Positions 35,107-46,769 of a stretch of DNA of 64,000 nucleotides are shown one piece after another. The translations under genes were made by a program, and so were the position numbers. Within the stretch, counting starts at the first letter, position 1, and each line of letters opens with the position of its first letter. A model generated the notes under the pieces. It did no database searches and was not told the DNA's origin. It saw only the letters and a list, made by a program, of their open reading frames with translations. The stretch is from assembly GCA_021229015.1 (NCBI GenBank), contig CM037788.1:51151040-51215039 (forward strand), given 5' to 3'. Origin of the DNA: Solen grandis (taxonomy: Eukaryota > Mollusca > Bivalvia > Adapedonta > Solenidae).

Positions 35107-38068
35107 AATTTGGACATATCAAATTGTGGCCAAGACATTGGGTGACATCGTAAATAAATTAAATCAGAAACAAGGGAAAACCACACTGTTCCAGTATGAC
35201 TTGTTGAAACAGGAGACGTGGCCCCCCTAGAAACGTTTTACATATTGGACTGAGTCAGGTCATGTCAAAACTCGGCAACAGGCAGTACTTGGCCCCTAAC
35301 GATTGGCAAAATTAATTGGCCATAGCTTTTTCTGAACGTGATATATGCGAAGCAATCTGATATGCCTTCATAAAATTTACATGAGCCTTGTGTTTGGTTA
35401 ACCTCCATAAATACCTGATTGAAACAATTCAAATATTGTGCTGAAAACGGATTTCTGGTCTCCGTTTTTCTTATTTCAAGACAGATCTCTATTTCCTGAC
35501 ATTGTCATGTGGGTATTTGTTACTCGTTTGGACCATTGCCGGCGATTACCGACGCTGATAATTTAACTTTGAAGAATTGTTGTGTTCAGGATACTAATAA
35601 ACCTAAAATGAATGACTTCTGTCAAAAGGAACAATCGTCTTTGAGTGTTTCCTGCCAAGTACTGCAATTACTCATATTTGCTTGTAATCACATACTGGCC
35701 GCCTTTTTTTACTTTTATTGGGGCTTGCTTTCATAGTCTTGCACGGAGACAATCTCTTTAATCATATACATATAAACAAAACAATAATAAACAAGCCAGT
35801 GACAACGCAATTAATATTTATATAATAAGAATAATATACAATATTTGCAAGATATGACAAGTCATAATAGTGTAGAAAAATATTTTACTTAGGACACCTT
35901 CAAGAATGTGCTATATACGCGTAGAGTGAATGATTGTTATGTTACAAAGCATGTTGTTCATAAAAAAAGATAGAACAAATAGCTTTAATAAATGCAGTTA
36001 TCAACACCTTAATGATGCAATGTACGAGAACGGGAAAATAGAAAAGGGGACCATGGGCCAAAACTCTAGATGAGGAATATAGAGCTTGCAATACACACAT
36101 TTTATAAACATATATTGTAGAAGATGAATTCATAGACATATATGAACAGGAACTTTGCTTGTTTGATGATTATATTAATCTTACGGTCACAATCTTTTGT
36201 CGTTTAACTTAATAAACATACCAAGTAGATTCGATGTTATGTTTTTACACACTCGAATTCATTCCTTTTCATATTGTAATGGTGATATATGATGACTGCA
36301 TATGTTTAAAGAAACGGTAAGATAAGTTACGCAATTTGCAAAGAATCATTTCATACTCTAACACCACCTGTAAATGACATTTTTTTGCTGCCACGTTGTC
36401 TTATCAAACACGGAAATATAAATTTAAAACGTGCTCTCTACGTTTACTTTCTGCAATTGCGTAATTATATTCATAGAAAATTGTTGTTATGATCATGACA
36501 GAATCGCTGTCACATGTATTGATCTTTGTTCGATTTAGTTGATTTCGTATTTACCGCGGTTTACCATCTTAAACTGAAAAAAGAGCTGAACACTTGAACA
36601 CGGATATTGAATGATAGAACGGGATTTCTTATATTCTACTCGAGATGCCTAACATTACAACAATACTTGTAAGGCAGAGTAATGTTTCATGATACCAATG
36701 TTTATTTTAAAAACAAAATCGAACCCTTTTTTTTTTTTAGGACTAGGGCATTCATAAAAAAAAACGGCTAATAACTCAATGCTGTGACATTTCATGCCAT
36801 TTTGACGCCAGACGTACTCCTAATATTATAAAATCAAAGCACAGACTGGCATATATTTTAGTTGAAAAGTTAAAGGCAAGTAAAAATATACATTAAAATG
36901 TTTCAGCATCATAAAATCATACCGAAATATGATATTTGATTAGAGTAGAATACAGATTTAAGAATTTATTGCATCGTTTGACCATACTATAATTTCCCTA
37001 TTGTTTCATTAATTGCTATTGTATGCAAATGTGTATCTAAATCAAATACCGAGGAGTCTTTATTTGTTTTTGATGTGGAACGTTTTACTTTGTTGTCACT
37101 GCTCAATAGGTTTAAACTGCTCGAGGCCATCCAAATCGGAGACAGAATACGGCCAACACTCAATCATTGGTAACAACGGAATATTTACGATTTAAAACGG
37201 GACTAATTTTGTCGAATCATCCTTATTCTCGCATCATACGAAATGATCGATATGAAATCTCGACATTCGGGTCAGTTTGCCACAAAACGCACGGTTTAAT
37301 GATTGATCTCTCTATCGTATTTGTTACTTTCTGACTTTTCTTGTGTGCAACACATCGTATGTGATGAAACTAATGTCGCCTGGGTTCTAGGCTATAATTT
37401 CAGTTTGACGAGAAAGACCATAGTAGAAATGTTTTAATGTTTTTTTTACGTATTTTGGGAAAATTGATTACTTGCTACTAACATACTCTTAAAACAAAAC
37501 TATTCATTAATAATCTAATAAAACAAATTTGCAGACTAAAAAAAACATAAACTTGACTTTATTTCATTCGTTTTTGGCCTTAAGTTAAAAAAATGAAATG
37601 TTTTTTATAGTTTCATCATTACAATGTTTTATAAATCTTCTGTTAGCATTGTGCTATTTGTTCCTGTAACTTTTGTGAAGTTTCCTAGAGTCTTTATATA
37701 TATATATGTTCCTTTCCGGTGGATACAAGATTTTCTCCCTATTGTTTCAGGTCCGATTCTCATGAGCTACGTTGTGACGCCACAATGTACTAACGGTGAT
37801 TGAATAGTTATTAATTGATGAAAAACGCGAAATGATATTTCATTACATTTTTTACCATGGCCTTCTTTTAAAATGTTTAAGATTTAGTGCCATGCATGTG
37901 CCAAATCAACGAAATTCAGAGCGTCTTCGTATAGTCTTACAGGTACGAAATGTCTGCTAAATATGGTTCCGTATTCACATGTACACAAACGCGCAATTAA
38001 ATACATTTTCTGTCATACATACATTTCACTAAAATCATATTGAAGACATACATTAGTATACTTGGTTT
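35107..38068. other. AT-rich non-coding sequence
   Basis: No convincing gene. A 75-codon plus-strand frame at 35509-35736 lacks an ATG at its start and any homologous motif. Confidence 0.45.
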
Positions 38069-38365
38069 GTTGGTTGGTTTAACGTCCCACCAACAGAATT
38101 TCAGTCATTTGGAGACTGTCTACTTGAGACAGATATAGTGCTACCACACTGCTGTATCACGCCAAGACATGTGGCATGATACCACACATAGTCACATTAT
38201 CCTGACACCGGGCCAACCAGTCCTGGAACTATCCTTAAATGCAGAGTGCCAATCAAGGGAGTTCTACCTGTACCATTTTATACGACTTTAGTATGTCACG
38301 GCCGGGAATCGAACTCATGACATTACGAGGCGAACAGAGAGAAGTAGAGAAAGCGGCCACGATGT
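38069..38365 (-). mobile_element. SINE, main family, near full length
   Basis: Read on the minus strand it starts with a tRNA-like head (B-box GAGTTCGATTCCCGGCC at about 38307-38323). It continues through CACTCTGCATTTAAGGATAG-type body sequence, GGTGTCAGGATAATGTGAC, GTGTGGTATCATGCCACATG and TGACTGAAATTCTGT-type sequence. It ends in TGGGACGTTAAACCAACCAA. The order matches 52911-53284 and 57405-57669. Non-coding. Confidence 0.8.
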
Positions 38366-38409
38366 CTAATCTCAGATATATAGAAGAATATCGATCGGGA
38401 ATACGAACT

Positions 38410-38680
38410 GTTGTTGCAGTACTTCAGTCATTTTGAGGCACTGTCTTCAAGAGACACAGAGCTTCCCACAGCGATTACGTCTATGACCAGTGACATAATA
38501 CCACACCCAGCCCCTCTCTTATGACATCGGACAAACTGTTCATTGCACTCCCTTATAGACGGAACGCCAGGCAAGGGAGATATTAAACGATTTTGTTATT
38601 TTTTGCGGCCGAGGATTGAACCTACGATCTCCTTGTTACGGTGCGGACGCGCAAGTCACTCGGTCACTAGGATCGCCCCT
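38410..38680 (-). mobile_element. SINE, main family, second copy in tandem
   Basis: On the minus strand it begins GGGGCGATCCTAGTGACCGA with an A-box and a B-box GTAGGTTCAATCCTCGGCC. It continues into the same body and ends at AATGACTGAAGTACTGCAAC, lacking the final GACGTTAAACCC tail. It lies 45 bp from the preceding same-strand copy. Confidence 0.78.
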
Positions 38681-39139
38681 GGAATACTAAATACTCTGTG
38701 TTTAAAAGTTGTGATTGTTTAATACTGCGGACAAGTTATGAATGTTTAATTATGATATATTTTCTGTTATCCAAAGCATCTCCCGATGTAAATTTTACAT
38801 TGTTAAACAAGCAATCGATCGGAGTAAATACTGAGAGCTTTTTTAGGTTGCCGAATATTTGATCATCATACAATAAATAATACAAAAGTTACACATAACA
38901 TTTAAATGGATGATTTACTATTATTATTCTAGCACATGTATCTATTTTCCTTACCTTAATGAACACACAGGTGTTTATAATGCGACTGCATTTGTCAAAA
39001 GGTGCACATAAGATTTATCGCATTGCAACAAAGGAAGTAGAAACCTCTGTTTATTGCAGATGAGCAAACCACACGATATATTTTAAAGAATTACATTAGA
39101 ATGTAGAAATTTGAAAACGCAGAAAGTCAACATGGATAT
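38681..39139. other. AT-rich non-coding sequence
   Basis: Nothing supported. Confidence 0.45.
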
Positions 39140-39780
39140 ATATGGAGAGCTAGATGAAAGTCATGGCCTAAATGGGAAACTAGTTGCGAAACATGAATAC
39201 CGATGAGTAGCTTGCTGCAAAACACATTAATACATGTGGGAAGCTTGTTGCAAAACGATAAGATAGATGGGCAGCAAAGCATGAAAACAAATGGGCTGCT
39301 TGTTGCAAAACATGAATACAAATTGGCAGCTAGTTGCAAAACATGAATACAGTGGACAGCTAGTTGCAAAAGATTAATGCAGATTGGCAGCATGTTGCAA
39401 AACATAAATACAGTGGACAGCTAGTTGCAAAACATGAATACAGTTGACAGCTGGTTGCAAAACATGAATACAGTGGACAGCTAGTTGCAAGAGATTAATG
39501 CAGATTGGCAGCATGTTGCAAAAAATGAATACAGTGGGCAGCTAGTTGCAAAAGATTAATGCAGATTGGCAGACCACGATTACAGGAGGGCAGCTAGTTG
39601 CAAAATATGACTATAAATAGGCAGCATGTTGCAAATCATGAATATAGGAGGGCAGTTAGATGCAAATCCTGCACACTGAGGGAGGGGAAGGGGGCAGCTA
39701 GTTGCAAAGCATGAAAGCAGAGGGTTACTTGTTTCAAATCATGAATACAAATTGGCTAGTTAGTTGAAAAAAAATGCTTA
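39140..39780. repeat. ~30-bp degenerate minisatellite
   Basis: The unit is close to CTAGTTGCAAAACATGAATA followed by CAGTGGACAG. TTGCAAAA recurs at 39303, 39333 and 39363, drifting to 32 bp. About 20 copies decay towards the right. The 92-codon minus-strand frame across it is a by-product of the 30-bp period. Confidence 0.88.
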
Positions 39781-40631
39781 GATGGTGGGGGAAGCTAATT
39801 GAAAATAATGAATAATGATGGGTTCGTATGGGCAGTTTGACTATAAATGTGCTACCTTATGCACCATTAGTACCTATGGTGCAACGGTAGCACATATATA
39901 AGCATGCTTGTTATTTGTTATCAAGTATAAATAAAGCAGCTTGCTTCAATCTTGAAATCGGATGGACAGCTTGTTTGTACAGTTAAAATAGTTAACAATG
40001 TTACACATAACGACATATAAGACATAAAATAACGTCGTTGTGTGGTGTCCAATGATATTTCAGCTCCAATAAGCAAAAGAACGTATAAGCGTGTCTGATT
40101 ATATTACATTTTATGATAATAGATATCATGGGAAATCATATTTAACTGTCATTTTCTTCAGAAACTATGAGGTCAAAGGTGCCTGGTGCTGGTCGGGAAG
40201 ACAACTTGATTAATTTAAATTGGTTGTATGATGCCACCAATCCCAAACGTTCGAGAGTATTTGGGATATGATTAATTTGGCCGTACATGTTTTGAAAAGA
40301 AATCGAATAACTTTTAGAATTATAGGTACTCCACAGCGACGATGCAAGACAATTATAGGGGATATTCATATTGATTATCAGATATATTGTCGTCTACTAC
40401 TAGTTCCAAAGTAGCGCCGAGCTGAAAGTAACGGAATTGTAAAGGATTTTGTAATTGATAATTTGAAAAGTAATTTCAAAAACAAGACACAATAATTGAT
40501 ATTGGTGAAAGTTTTGACATGTTCACCTAATTTGTTTAATTTTATGAAAAGTGATACATTATACATTTGGATATTGAATTCATTGAATAAGTAATTACGG
40601 TTAAAGGGGAATATGTTAAATTCTAATGAAG

Positions 40632-40720
40632 TGGAAGTTGTAATAGTAGAAGTAGTAGTAGAAGTAGTAAAATCAATAGAAGTAGTGGTAGTGGGAGTTG
40701 GAGTAGCAGAAGGAGAAATA
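40632..40720. repeat. Purine-rich AGT/AGA repeat
   Basis: Degenerate AGTAGA/GTAGTG trinucleotides, giving a poly-Leu pseudo-frame on the minus strand. Confidence 0.85.
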
Positions 40721-40994
40721 TATACACATATTTATGTATATCATTTTTATTCATGAAGTGATAGAAAAATCCATAAAAAAGGAGGGACCACTCAGCAGCA
40801 ATGTCTGCCAGACTCATATAAAAGTGTTGCTGCTGAAAGGTAGCCATTATTTAGAGGTGCCGTTTTGAGCGGTCTTACATGAATACAATAAAGATTAAGA
40901 CACTGTACTTACGGAAAGGACCAGGGCTTCTTGCTCTTATTGATTGCCTGATTCCTGCATTTTTTCAGTTCTTTTGTATTTGTATAGTGTAAAA

Positions 40995-41175
40995 TGTTAC
41001 TTATGTAGCGTTCCTGTATGTTTTTTATTAATCTGCATTTGGTTGAGAAAAAATATCGTGACTAATGTAGCAATCCTGTATGTTTTCTATTAATCTGCAT
41101 TTGGTTGAGATAAAACGTGACTGAAGTAGCATTTCTGTAATTTTTGCATTAGTATGTACCTGGATGGGACATTAA
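40995..41175. repeat. ~60-bp tandem repeat, 2.5 copies
   Basis: Units start at GTAGCGTTCCTGTATG (41005), GTAGCAATCCTGTATG (41067) and GTAGCATTTCTGTAA (41126). They share ATTAATCTGCATTTGGTTGA. Confidence 0.85.
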
Positions 41176-41961
41176 TGCAGCGTTTAACATACCTGAAACC
41201 CATTTGGCATTTCTGATTTCTTAAGTTAGGTTAATTATACATAATTCAGTTTTAACAGAATTGGATGAGATATCTTTTAAACTTGAATCTTGAATTTTAT
41301 TGAAGTATTTTTCAAAAATCAGTTTGATAAACACCCATATCGACAAAAGCATCACCTGTATCCCTTTCATTTAATGTCATTTGCACAAACAAAACATTAG
41401 AGAGATCATGAGAGCCACCTTGTGTATGTTTTTATTCTTTGCACAAAGACACCGATGTTAGATACAAACATATTCATCAAATAAACAAAAGATTAATTGG
41501 CGTAGAAATGTATAATACACCCAGTGTATTTTCCGTCATCAAAGAAACAACAATTGCGAGGGGTTTCAATCAAAACTGCACTCTTTTTTTTAAAGTTTGC
41601 ACATGCTCTTGCATCACTGCAGATATATTCTAATGATCCAGGAGAGCATATTATAATACCAATAAAAAAAGTCAAACACCTTATATGAAATATGAGAAAA
41701 GTTTCAAATTTCCATTGGATGTGTTGCAATTTAAATTTTCCTTTTTAACAAACGTGTACATTGTAATTTGTTTATTTTAATTTTGTATACCTTTCATTAA
41801 GGGCTTATTCATAATAGCATAGCTCTGTCCCGTTTTGAAAAATAGTATTCTTACACAAGGGAGATAATGCTATCTCGAAATCATCAAACTAAAATATGCA
41901 ATAGTTCATGGTTGCTTCCCTTGACATGAGTGCAAATGTGATGCAATAGGATATTTTGCTT

Positions 41962-42045
41962 ATCAAGAAACACAGACAGAAAGACACACTGAGAGAGAAA
42001 GAGAGAGACAGACAAAATTTCTGACAGACAGACTGAGAGAGAGAG
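41962..42045. repeat. GA/CAGA-rich simple repeat
   Basis: AGAGAG and GACAGACA tracts. Confidence 0.9.
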
Positions 42046-42507
42046 CTACTGGTGTATGCATATCACCGATACAAAGAATATTAATAAATGAGAAAAGAAA
42101 CATATGTATGAAAAAAACATATATAAGTATTTTTTATGAAAAAAAACAACGTAAAAAGTCACAAGAAAACTATTCTTTTTGAAACAATTCTTTTAAGCAA
42201 CGTTACTTTAATTCAAAAATAAATATAGTTTTATCTTTACCTAATAAATTAAACAATTAAATAAATATTATTTAAATTGATATAATGCAGATAAATATAT
42301 CTTAAAACCGCTCCGTCATAAGATTTAAGAAATACAGGTTTTTTTTTAACAATTATTATAAAGATTTCCTTTTGACAGAAAGTTAGTACATACATTAAAT
42401 TATAAGTAAGTGTACTATCAAAAGTGTACTATGAGTTCTAAGAACAATGAAGAAAATCACTTTTAGCACAAACATTGTTACGAGCTTCTGAAAAAGTATA
42501 AGTTTGG

Positions 42508-42560
42508 CTTCTTCTTCTTTTTCTTACTTCTTCTTCTTCTTGCTGCTGCTGCTGTTGTTG
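42508..42560. repeat. (CTT)n(GCT)n(GTT)n compound microsatellite
   Basis: CTT units pass into GCT then GTT. Confidence 0.92.
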
Positions 42561-42883
42561 ATAGGGAAGGGTTATTCAATACAAACATCCATCTGTCTGT
42601 TTATACAGTGTATATCATGGCTCTTTTATATATCTATAATAATATAGTATACATCATTTAAGATACAGTATGACCGTCTTTAAAAGTGCGAAACTACATT
42701 CAGTATATGACACCTTCTCAGTTTGTTTTCGGTCTGAGTGGTTTCGTTCAAGTTTTATTTTCACCAAATTTTCTATGCATGAACATGCACAAAATTACTC
42801 AGTTTGAGATCGGGGCGTATGTCTATTCACATTCTTAAAAGAAGTGAGACGCTGGTATTATTAATAAATGCTATGTTTTGTTC

Positions 42884-42960
42884 TGTACTTTTATATATAC
42901 TTTAATATGTACTTTATGTACTTCAATATGTACTTTATGTACTTTAATATGTACTTTAAG
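42884..42960. repeat. 21-bp tandem repeat
   Basis: About three and a half copies of TTTAATATGTACTTTATGTAC; it codes a YFNMYFM-type repeat only because 21 is divisible by three. Confidence 0.85.
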
Positions 42961-43485
42961 ATGATTTATATTCCTTTCCATGCTTGGGCATACAGTGTTG
43001 TCCTTGCCCGTTATTCGGTCATTCCTAAAAGGAGAAAAAAAAATGTGAAAAAAAGCGATATTAACGATACCAATGTTGGACTTTCTTCTACATGCATGGG
43101 GATTTTAAAATGATTACGGTTTGTAGGTGTTCTATGATAGGTTACAGGTTGAGTTTGCATCTCGCTTCCCTTCGACAATATTGGGCGCGGGGTTATTCTT
43201 GTTTAGTTTTTTTTTTTTCATTTTATCTTAAGTCAAAAATAAAAGGTGGTAAAACAGACTCGACTTTTTCATTTGGATTAGATCACCAGACTTAAATTTA
43301 TCTCAGTTTATTTTTGATATGAAAGTATCTGTTTGATTCGATCTTGTCTCCCGGTATTCCTCAAAATTTTGATAGTTTCACGGGAATGGATTTTGATAAA
43401 AAAAATAATATGAATTTCCAAATGCAAATAAGACAATATCCAAAAACCGCCAATTCTCATAGATTATTTGAATATAATTTATTCA

Positions 43486-43632
43486 AAACATATCCGACAG
43501 CTGTGAGTTCGAACCCCGTTGTGAAAAAAGACTTTTCATGACCTTCTCATGCACAAATTACCTATCTCAGCCAGGAACTGTCGAGAGGTATTAGTTTAAG
43601 TTGTAATGATGAACCTTTCACCCAATCCACTC
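43486..43632 (+). mobile_element. Second SINE family, copy 2
   Basis: A B-box-like GTGAGTTCGAACCCC is followed by CATGACCTTCTCATG, CAGCCAGGAACTGTCGAG and TTTAAGTTGTAATGATG, the same order as at 15895-16075. Boundaries approximate. Confidence 0.55.
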
Positions 43633-44303
43633 AAAGGGAATAATTTTAAACAAAATATATTATCAATATTTCATCATTTATGCTTATAGTTTTATCTGAT
43701 TAAGAATCCGATAAAAAAAAAAAAAAAAATTAGGTTTGTGTCCTGCCTTAGTTTTTTTTCCTTTAAATAAAAATTATTCTCAGCAAGATACATATTCTTG
43801 ATACAAAATTTATTAGTATGTAGGTGTCATATTGTCCTCTCAATGCGTCAAAATTAAGCCCGTTCTAATACTTCGATAACTTCATAATTGTCCTTGATCA
43901 AAAAGCAAATTTCCTTTGAAGTTGTGTCCGAAGAACAAAGCAAACTCATCTTTAGGTCTGTAAGTTCAGAAAACCCGATGATCAAAGGTTACGAAGTAAA
44001 GACTTCAGGTCAATATGACAGTTATTCGGAGTGAGTCAGCAACCATAATTAGCATACATCTTTGAAGAGTCATTACGTGATTTGCTGACTGTCAAATGTA
44101 CGTCAGTTTGTGGCAGTGCCCCCACCTTTGTCACAATCTTACACTTAACCAACACTGGTTCAAAGGGGAGTACGACTGTCAATAAAAGTAACTGTTTGTG
44201 CATTAGCATTTCTATCTCATTATAAAGTTTTATGCTAATTTGTTCTAGATCTTTTTTTTTCTTTTTATATCTATGTATTTGTCGTATGGTTTAAATAACG
44301 AAC
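43633..44303. other. Non-coding sequence
   Basis: A 17-base A-run near 43713. Nothing else supported. Confidence 0.45.
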
Positions 44304-44471
44304 GTCGTGGTATCAGGACAATGTGATTTGGTAAGGTATCCTACCACTTGTCTCCTGTTTGATATCTTAGAAAGACAGCAGTTTACTTGTTTCATGTAGA
44401 CACGGTCCTAAAATGACTGAAATACTGTTGGAAGGACGTAAAGAAACACACACACACACACACACACACAT
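44304..44471 (+). mobile_element. SINE fragment (main family) with (AC)n tail
   Basis: GTATCAGGACAATGTGATTT aligns with GTGTCAGGATAATGTGACAG of the 57.5-kb copy. AAAATGACTGAAATACTGTT then GGAAGGACGTAAAG is the decayed tail. The usual AAAC tail has become (AC)n at 44448-44470. Confidence 0.6.
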
Positions 44472-44549
44472 TAATTATCCTATACACGCATCGGTAATTA
44501 AAAGGACATTTGATTGTTACTTACACAATGTGAGATATGTGACGTCAAA

Positions 44550-44598
44550 GTGCCAAACTTACTGAAATACTGTCGGTATGACGCTAACCCTAGCAAAT
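44550..44598 (+). mobile_element. SINE 3' fragment
   Basis: ACTTACTGAAATACTGTCGG then TATGACGCTAACCCTAGCAA is a decayed main-family 3' end, about 80 bp after the previous one. Confidence 0.5.
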
Positions 44599-46531
44599 AC
44601 AGGAGCTATTGCTTTGGTTCAGTGATATGAGTCATGGAGATTGGGTCCATCGGATGAGAGTTTGAGCATCGCTGAAATTGGTTCAAGATTTGCAAAAACC
44701 TTCCCAAGTGCTCACAGACAACAGCATTAGTTATATAGAAATAAATAATGGGTTTCCCAGTTGCCATTAAAGAAAGTTTAAACTTAACTTAGTAATCGAT
44801 TTAATTTGAGTAAAAGATAGAACGATATTTTCCGTTGGGAAACGTATTCACTATTCAGTATTGAAAGCAGTTCATGTGTTATTCTCACAAGTGATTTTTA
44901 TGATGAGATACTTAAGGACTTCCTGTCGCCAAAACATTGAAAACAAAAGACCTTAAACTCAGGGTTCAACTCTATGCATTCGGTTTTTAAACAGAATCAT
45001 TTTACCTAGCTACCTTTAGACGCATTTTGCAGGCTCAACTTTTTTTGACGGAAACTTTTTTGCCCATATATTTTAGTGTTGTCAAAGGGGTTACCGCGTT
45101 CAGTGCAAAACAAAATGCTTTAACGACAAGATATTCACCCGAACCGAGTCGCATGCTGAATAAGAAAAAAGGTTTAATATACATACGTAACTTGCATAAA
45201 ACAAGCAAAAATGTTGTAAAAACATCTTAATGTCACGACTCGGAATGATGGCTAAGGTCTTACCAATTTTCAGTTGAATTAATGAGTATGATAAGAATTT
45301 AAACAATGTCGAAGTACATGTACTTTGTATATGGCAATATAAATAATAAAAAAAGTTAAAAAGCCTTCAAAGTAGGGCATGGAATTTTGTAAAATGTAAG
45401 ACCCAAACATTTTTTGTATGTTAATATTGTGTGGAAGTATATGTGTCTGAAAATCCATCCATAGGAATAAACTTTATTAATGTGATTATTTTTCATATTG
45501 AGAAATTTGAGAAAAAAACATGCACCCAATGGATGAAGGACATTTTCCACTTTTTTATTAACGCTTTATCTAACACGCTTATGTAAATTGAAAGGACGAA
45601 ACATTATATAAAACCCAAAAAATTAATTTAAAATCTAAAATTTCGAAAAACAATCTGTTCAGACATTGTTGTTGATAACAGTTTTGCAAGAAAATATGCA
45701 CAGAAAATGGTAAAAAGGGAGCTGCCAAATTTTTTAGACACGAAAATTCGAAATATCAGATTATCTTCGAGATTAGTATAAAAAGTGGAAATAAGAGTTC
45801 CAATGGACTGTTATCGCAACGGTATCAAAGAGAGGGAAATATAAACGATGATAATATATTCATAATATCTTTGAACTCTTCATTAATTATTTCATTTTCA
45901 ACAAAAACATGGCCATTTACCTAATTTGATGCAACACAATGGCCAAAAATTCTGAAGTTGACGTTATTCATGCTCTAGACAAGGTGTAATAACCCTGGGC
46001 ACGAAAAGTCCATTTTATGCCATGCTTTTGTTGAAAAGACAAATACCCACTGGAGAAAGTCTGATCTGCACAGTATAGAGATAACGTTTTCTCCTAAGAC
46101 TGTTTAGTTTACCAAAAAAGGAAAAATATAATAAACTCTAAAGGAATGCATGAAAGTTGATTTTTCCTAAAAGATTGCATTTGCTTTTCCTTGTGGTCAT
46201 ACATAACTTCTATGACATCAAATGAAACAAACTGCGATCGTACTACAAAAACTTTGTTTACCGGGATCCTATTAACATCTAAGATTGCATGTATACTAGA
46301 ACCTTTATATTTGCAATTATTCTAAATACGGATTGAAATTCATGTCACATATTATTTCTTTTGGATGTGTTGGGGATCCCCTCCAAGCAAAGAATGAGCT
46401 GGTCAAGTATTTATCGCCTTCCGAAGTATAAAAGGTTCTTGTCCTAAGCAATGTTTGGAAGAACAATATCACAATGCACACGGTATGCATTATTGCTGGT
46501 CATCAAAAACTGAACCGAGAAAACAGATTAA
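44599..46531. other. AT-rich non-coding sequence
   Basis: No supported gene. Confidence 0.45.
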
Positions 46532-46765
46532 CCCTTTCCCTCATAGAGGAAACCATGAAAAGACCTATGCGAACAACAGAAAACCAGATCAGCCTGCGAG
46601 TAATTCGCAGGCTGATCAGGTTTTATGCTGTTCGCTGCTCCTCAGTGGTCTGGAAATGAGGACTTTATAATTAAATTTGGTAAAGTTTAACTGTTGTTTT
46701 CTGCAGATCAGGCTTTATGTGGTACCTATTGAGTGCGTCAAAATGAGTCTATATGAGGGAAAGGG
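46532..46765 (-). mobile_element. piggyBac-type MITE, copy 2
   Basis: Same element as 5248-5478 in the opposite orientation, flanked by TTAA at 46528-46531 and 46766-46769. It is 234 bp with termini CCCTTTCCCTCATA / TATGAGGGAAAGGG. The internal palindrome (46570-46634) is less perfect than in copy 1, mainly in the left arm. Two overlapping open frames (46455-46670 and 46474-46659) run into it and are not genes. Confidence 0.88.
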
Positions 46766-46769
46766 TTAA

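Larger units (their letters stand above)
39781..43485. other. AT-rich non-coding sequence with simple repeats
   Basis: No supported gene. Contains a purine-rich tract (40632-40720), a ~60-bp tandem repeat (40995-41175), GA-rich DNA (41962-42045), CTT/GCT repeats (42508-42560) and a 21-bp repeat (42884-42960). Confidence 0.5.

Noticed and set aside
35509..35736. 75-codon plus-strand frame with several Cys and a hydrophobic end
   Set aside because: Starts at GTG with an immediate upstream stop and no acceptor in between; first ATG leaves under 45 codons.
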